Origin: Pseudomonadota bacterium
Lineage (GTDB): Bacteria > Pseudomonadota > Alphaproteobacteria > JAKJEU01
DNA: 6,738 nt
Direction: 5' to 3'
NCBI GenBank assembly: GCA_022705265.1
Contig: JAKJEU010000081.1
Location: forward strand, 1 to 6,738
How positions within the stretch are numbered: position 1 is the stretch's first letter; each line of letters begins with the position of its first letter. Shown one piece after another: positions 4,196-6,738 of the stretch. The notes under the pieces were generated by a model. It did not search any database and had not been told where the DNA came from. It saw nothing but the letters and a program-made list of their open reading frames with translations. Position numbers and translations under genes: made by a program.

Positions 4196-6052
4196 ATGTC
4201 TCATTTTTATCTTATCCATGCTGCTGATGAAAACGATATTATGAAAGACACAATAACTCCTTTGTTAAAATCAAAAGAAGTCAAATACAATGTCATCAAC
4301 ATCGACCAAGAAAGCAAAATAAAAGCTTTTGAAGAAGGCACGGAAGTTATAATTTTTTTAAGTGATAAAGACATTAAAAAAATTCTTCCTATGCTGTTTA
4401 ACCGCAATATTACAGTTGGATTTTTGCCTCACCCAGAAATGTTTCAAACAAAATTAAGTTTTGGAATTTCTCCAAAATTTGATGAGGCCATTGATAATAT
4501 AATTAATTGTGAAAAACCTTTGACGGCGGATTTTCTTTTTTGTAACAATGAACCCGTTTTAAACATGGTAAAAATTGGTAAATGCTTTTCAATGTTTTCT
4601 AAAAAAAGCATAAAATTAAGCATAATTAATCGAATAATTTTCTTTTTCAGCGAAGTTAGAAAAATGATTTCCATGAGACATCATATTTTTAAAATCGAAA
4701 CTTTAAAAGGTAAAGAAATCGAAACCTCAGGGCTTGGAGTTGCGATATTCCAACATGGTTGCAGTCAGGTTTTTTCAAGAGTAACAATCGACGACACCAC
4801 CATAAACGACGGTATGATGTATGCATTGGTATTATCTCCTCGTTCGATTTTTGCGGTTTTAAAATATTTTTTCTCTAACCTTTTTTTGAAAAACAATAAC
4901 AACAAAAAACTCCCTGATTTCATTGGCCATGTAAAATCCGAAAGTCTTATGATAACTTTGAACAAAACCACAGAATATAAAATTGATGGTATATTAGAAA
5001 AAAATGATAAATTTGAACTTAGACTTGAAAAAAAAGTAATAAAAATAATTCCAGGCGTGTTTTTTGTAAAAGACGGCAATGAAAGCACAAAAGAGATATT
5101 TAAAACCGAGACCTTGCCTCAAAAAGAAGCGATTATGGAACTTACCCAAAAACCTCTTCCCTTTTTTGACCATTTAGGTACAGACGAATTCAAAGAATTA
5201 TTCCAAGTTTTAAGAGAAAATTCAAAACCAACCAGCACCTTTTTAACCTTGATGGTTTTATCCACCATGCTTGCCACCATCGGGCTTTTTGCAAATTCAA
5301 TCCCAGTTGTTATCGGTGCTATGATACTTGCACCTTTAATGTCTCCGATTATACCTTTGTCCATGGGAGTTTTAAGGCAAGATTTTAAAATGATGAAAGA
5401 CAGCCTTAAAACAATTTTTCAAGGCGTTTGTTATGGGCTTTTAATCGCTGTGATTTTAAGTTTTATAATTCCAATAAAAACCTTTAATTCGGAAATTTTG
5501 GCAAGAACAAATCCGACTATTCTTGACCTTGGGGTTGCGATTATTTCTGGGATTGCTGGTGCTTATGCCTATTCAAAATCAGAGGTTGCAAAATCCTTAG
5601 CCGGAGTTGCAATCGCCGTCGCCCTCGTTCCTCCTTTGGCGGTTACTGGAATTGGTATTTCATGGGGTAATTTTGAAATATTTTATGGCTCTTCGTTATT
5701 GCTTATCACGAACTTGACGGGAATTACTTTGGCTTCGGCTATTACTTTTATGTTTTTAGGGTACAGCTCCTTTACCTTAGCAAGAAAGGGATTATTTTTA
5801 TCCTTGCTTATCGTTATTGCCATTAGCCTGCCTTTAAGTTTTTCTTTTAACCGTATCTCCCAAGACATAAAAATCGCAGAAAGGCTCAGCAATCTTTCAT
5901 ATAAAAATATCAGAATAAAAGATGTAAATATCATAAAACACAAACCTCTTTATATTTCTGCAACTCTTATTACAAAAGAAAATATTGATACAAAAACATT
6001 TGGAAAATTATGTCAAACAACCCGTAACTTTCCAAGCGGTGATAAGTTATGA
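4196..6052 (+). CDS. DUF389 integral membrane protein with degenerate diacylglycerol-kinase-like N-terminal domain
   Basis: 618 aa from the ATG at 4196. Residues 1-290 resemble the diacylglycerol/lipid kinase (DAGK_cat) fold: an alpha/beta start, VIIFLSDKDIKKILPML (51-67) where active kinases carry GGDGT, NITVGFLPHP (71-80) in place of the 'lGiiPlGTgND' strand, and a beta-rich half with DGMMYALVLSP (205-215) and YKIDGI (261-266). The nucleotide-binding GGDGT is missing, so kinase activity is doubtful and lipid sensing may be the role. Residues about 345-550 are the DUF389 membrane domain with six to seven helices and its conserved stretches TMLATIGLFANS and VVIGAMILAPLMSPI (357-385), then SGIAGAYAYSKSEVAKSLAG and VAIAVALVPPLA (451-482). 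A short cytoplasmic tail follows. The combination matches the TIGR00341-type proteins; their function is not established. It heads an operon with the phosphodiesterase gene, which overlaps its stop codon. Confidence 0.85.
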   Translation: MSHFYLIHAADENDIMKDTITPLLKSKEVKYNVINIDQESKIKAFEEGTEVIIFLSDKDIKKILPMLFNRNITVGFLPHPEMFQTKLSFGISPKFDEAIDNIINCEKPLTADFLFCNNEPVLNMVKIGKCFSMFSKKSIKLSIINRIIFFFSEVRKMISMRHHIFKIETLKGKEIETSGLGVAIFQHGCSQVFSRVTIDDTTINDGMMYALVLSPRSIFAVLKYFFSNLFLKNNNNKKLPDFIGHVKSESLMITLNKTTEYKIDGILEKNDKFELRLEKKVIKIIPGVFFVKDGNESTKEIFKTETLPQKEAIMELTQKPLPFFDHLGTDEFKELFQVLRENSKPTSTFLTLMVLSTMLATIGLFANSIPVVIGAMILAPLMSPIIPLSMGVLRQDFKMMKDSLKTIFQGVCYGLLIAVILSFIIPIKTFNSEILARTNPTILDLGVAIISGIAGAYAYSKSEVAKSLAGVAIAVALVPPLAVTGIGISWGNFEIFYGSSLLLITNLTGITLASAITFMFLGYSSFTLARKGLFLSLLIVIAISLPLSFSFNRISQDIKIAERLSNLSYKNIRIKDVNIIKHKPLYISATLITKENIDTKTFGKLCQTTRNFPSGDKL

Positions 6053-6738
6053 ACGATGATATTAAAATTTTTTGCCATCGCGGACTTTATGGCGTAACTG
6101 ATATCGGACCTCAAAGCGATTTTGATGCAAAGGGGAATGATGTTTTTGATTATCCTCCTGAAAATTCTTATGTCTCGATTAAAGATGCTTTTACAAACGG
6201 TTTTAATGTCGAAGTCGATGTAACCATGACAAAAGACAATCATATAATCGTAACCCATACCAACGATTTAACGCTCCATTCAAAAGACGCTAAAATCGCC
6301 GATTTTGTTTCAAATAAAACCTTTGATGAAATAAAAAACTTAAAAACAGGAATGCATAACAACAAGTCAGAATTTTTAACCTATGAAAAGCTTATCGAAC
6401 TTTTATCAAATTATGAAAAGGCTTTAATCAACATTGAAATAAAGGGAACAATTGGAAAAAATTTAATAAGCGAACCCACCAACCCTTCTTTAATCGAGGT
6501 TTTGGCGTTAAAAACTCCGAAAAATTTAATTAATCGCATAATTTGGTCTTCTTTTGCACAATCCAACATAATAAATATCAAACACAAAATTAAAAATGCA
6601 AATATTGCTCAGTTATTTGATGTTAAAAAAGATACGGAAAATTTAATTTATCCAGACAGAAACGATAAATATCTTCAATTAAATCTTGAAACCATTAATA
6701 AGCTTGATAAACAAATAAAATCTATCCACCCTCATATA
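6049..6738 (+). CDS. Glycerophosphodiester phosphodiesterase family protein (partial, cut by right edge)
   Basis: Open for 230 codons to the window edge. The ATG is within the ATGA overlap with the DUF389 stop, and GGTGAT (6038-6043) is the probable binding site, so translation is coupled. GDPD-family residues are all visible: His10-Arg11 in CHRG, Glu38-Asn39 in PPENS, Glu55 and Asp57 in VEVDV (metal ligands), the general-acid His70 in VTHTND, and Glu130 in NIEIK. There is no signal peptide, so it should be cytoplasmic. Such enzymes hydrolyse glycerophosphodiesters to glycerol-3-phosphate and an alcohol; some relatives use other phosphodiesters. About 20 extra residues (14-35) separate HRG from PPEN compared with common members. 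Pairing with a DAGK-like membrane protein suggests a role in membrane lipid turnover, by inference. The C-terminal part of the barrel lies outside the window. Confidence 0.88.
   Translation, partial: MNDDIKIFCHRGLYGVTDIGPQSDFDAKGNDVFDYPPENSYVSIKDAFTNGFNVEVDVTMTKDNHIIVTHTNDLTLHSKDAKIADFVSNKTFDEIKNLKTGMHNNKSEFLTYEKLIELLSNYEKALINIEIKGTIGKNLISEPTNPSLIEVLALKTPKNLINRIIWSSFAQSNIINIKHKIKNANIAQLFDVKKDTENLIYPDRNDKYLQLNLETINKLDKQIKSIHPHI

Noticed and set aside
4207..6258. Minus-strand open frames opposite the DUF389 and GDPD genes
   Set aside because: They mirror the coding strand of clear protein families, and their hydrophobic stretches are reverse complements of AT-rich or membrane codons.
1..6738. 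CRISPR arrays, insertion sequences or rRNA genes
   Set aside because: No regularly spaced repeats, transposase frames or rRNA-like sequence were seen on either strand.

Overview
The window is a strongly AT-rich stretch of a bacterial chromosome with Gram-negative features. The lytic transglycosylase has the YPWPWT ... DVGCMQVNLH layout I associate with Alphaproteobacteria. With the shufflon-type pilin, the AT bias and the other families present, the best guess is an AT-rich, possibly host-associated alphaproteobacterium. That placement is an inference; no rRNA or other strong phylogenetic marker is in the window.

Left half, minus strand (2840 down to 1): a tight envelope/secretion run. A secreted lytic transglycosylase is followed 2 nt later by a MIF-type tautomerase, whose end overlaps by 17 nt the start of a secreted TM1410/GH114-like protein. 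After a 131-nt gap holding a palindrome and TTTGGTATA repeats comes a type IV prepilin-like protein resembling the PilV/shufflon family, cut by the left edge. A peptidoglycan lytic enzyme next to a PilV-like pilin is the sort of neighbourhood seen around type IVb pilus loci.

Centre (2889-3069): back-to-back promoters drive the minus-strand operon leftward and a tRNA-Val(GAC) rightward. The tRNA ends with an encoded CCA and is followed by an intrinsic terminator.

Right half, plus strand: a nitroreductase with two N-terminal [4Fe-4S] clusters; then a 65-codon gene that looks like the ribosome-rescue factor ArfA; then an envelope/lipid pair, a degenerate diacylglycerol-kinase-like domain fused to a DUF389 membrane domain, with a glycerophosphodiester phosphodiesterase overlapping its stop codon (ATGA) and cut by the right edge.

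The most interesting point is the arfA-like gene. A hairpin with an 8-T tract lies inside its reading frame, 34 nt before the stop codon, so most transcripts should end without a stop. This is the layout known for proteobacterial arfA, where non-stop mRNA links ArfA production to failure of tmRNA trans-translation. The codons after the hairpin encode a hydrophobic tail, and the stop codon lies inside the -10 box of the next gene's promoter.
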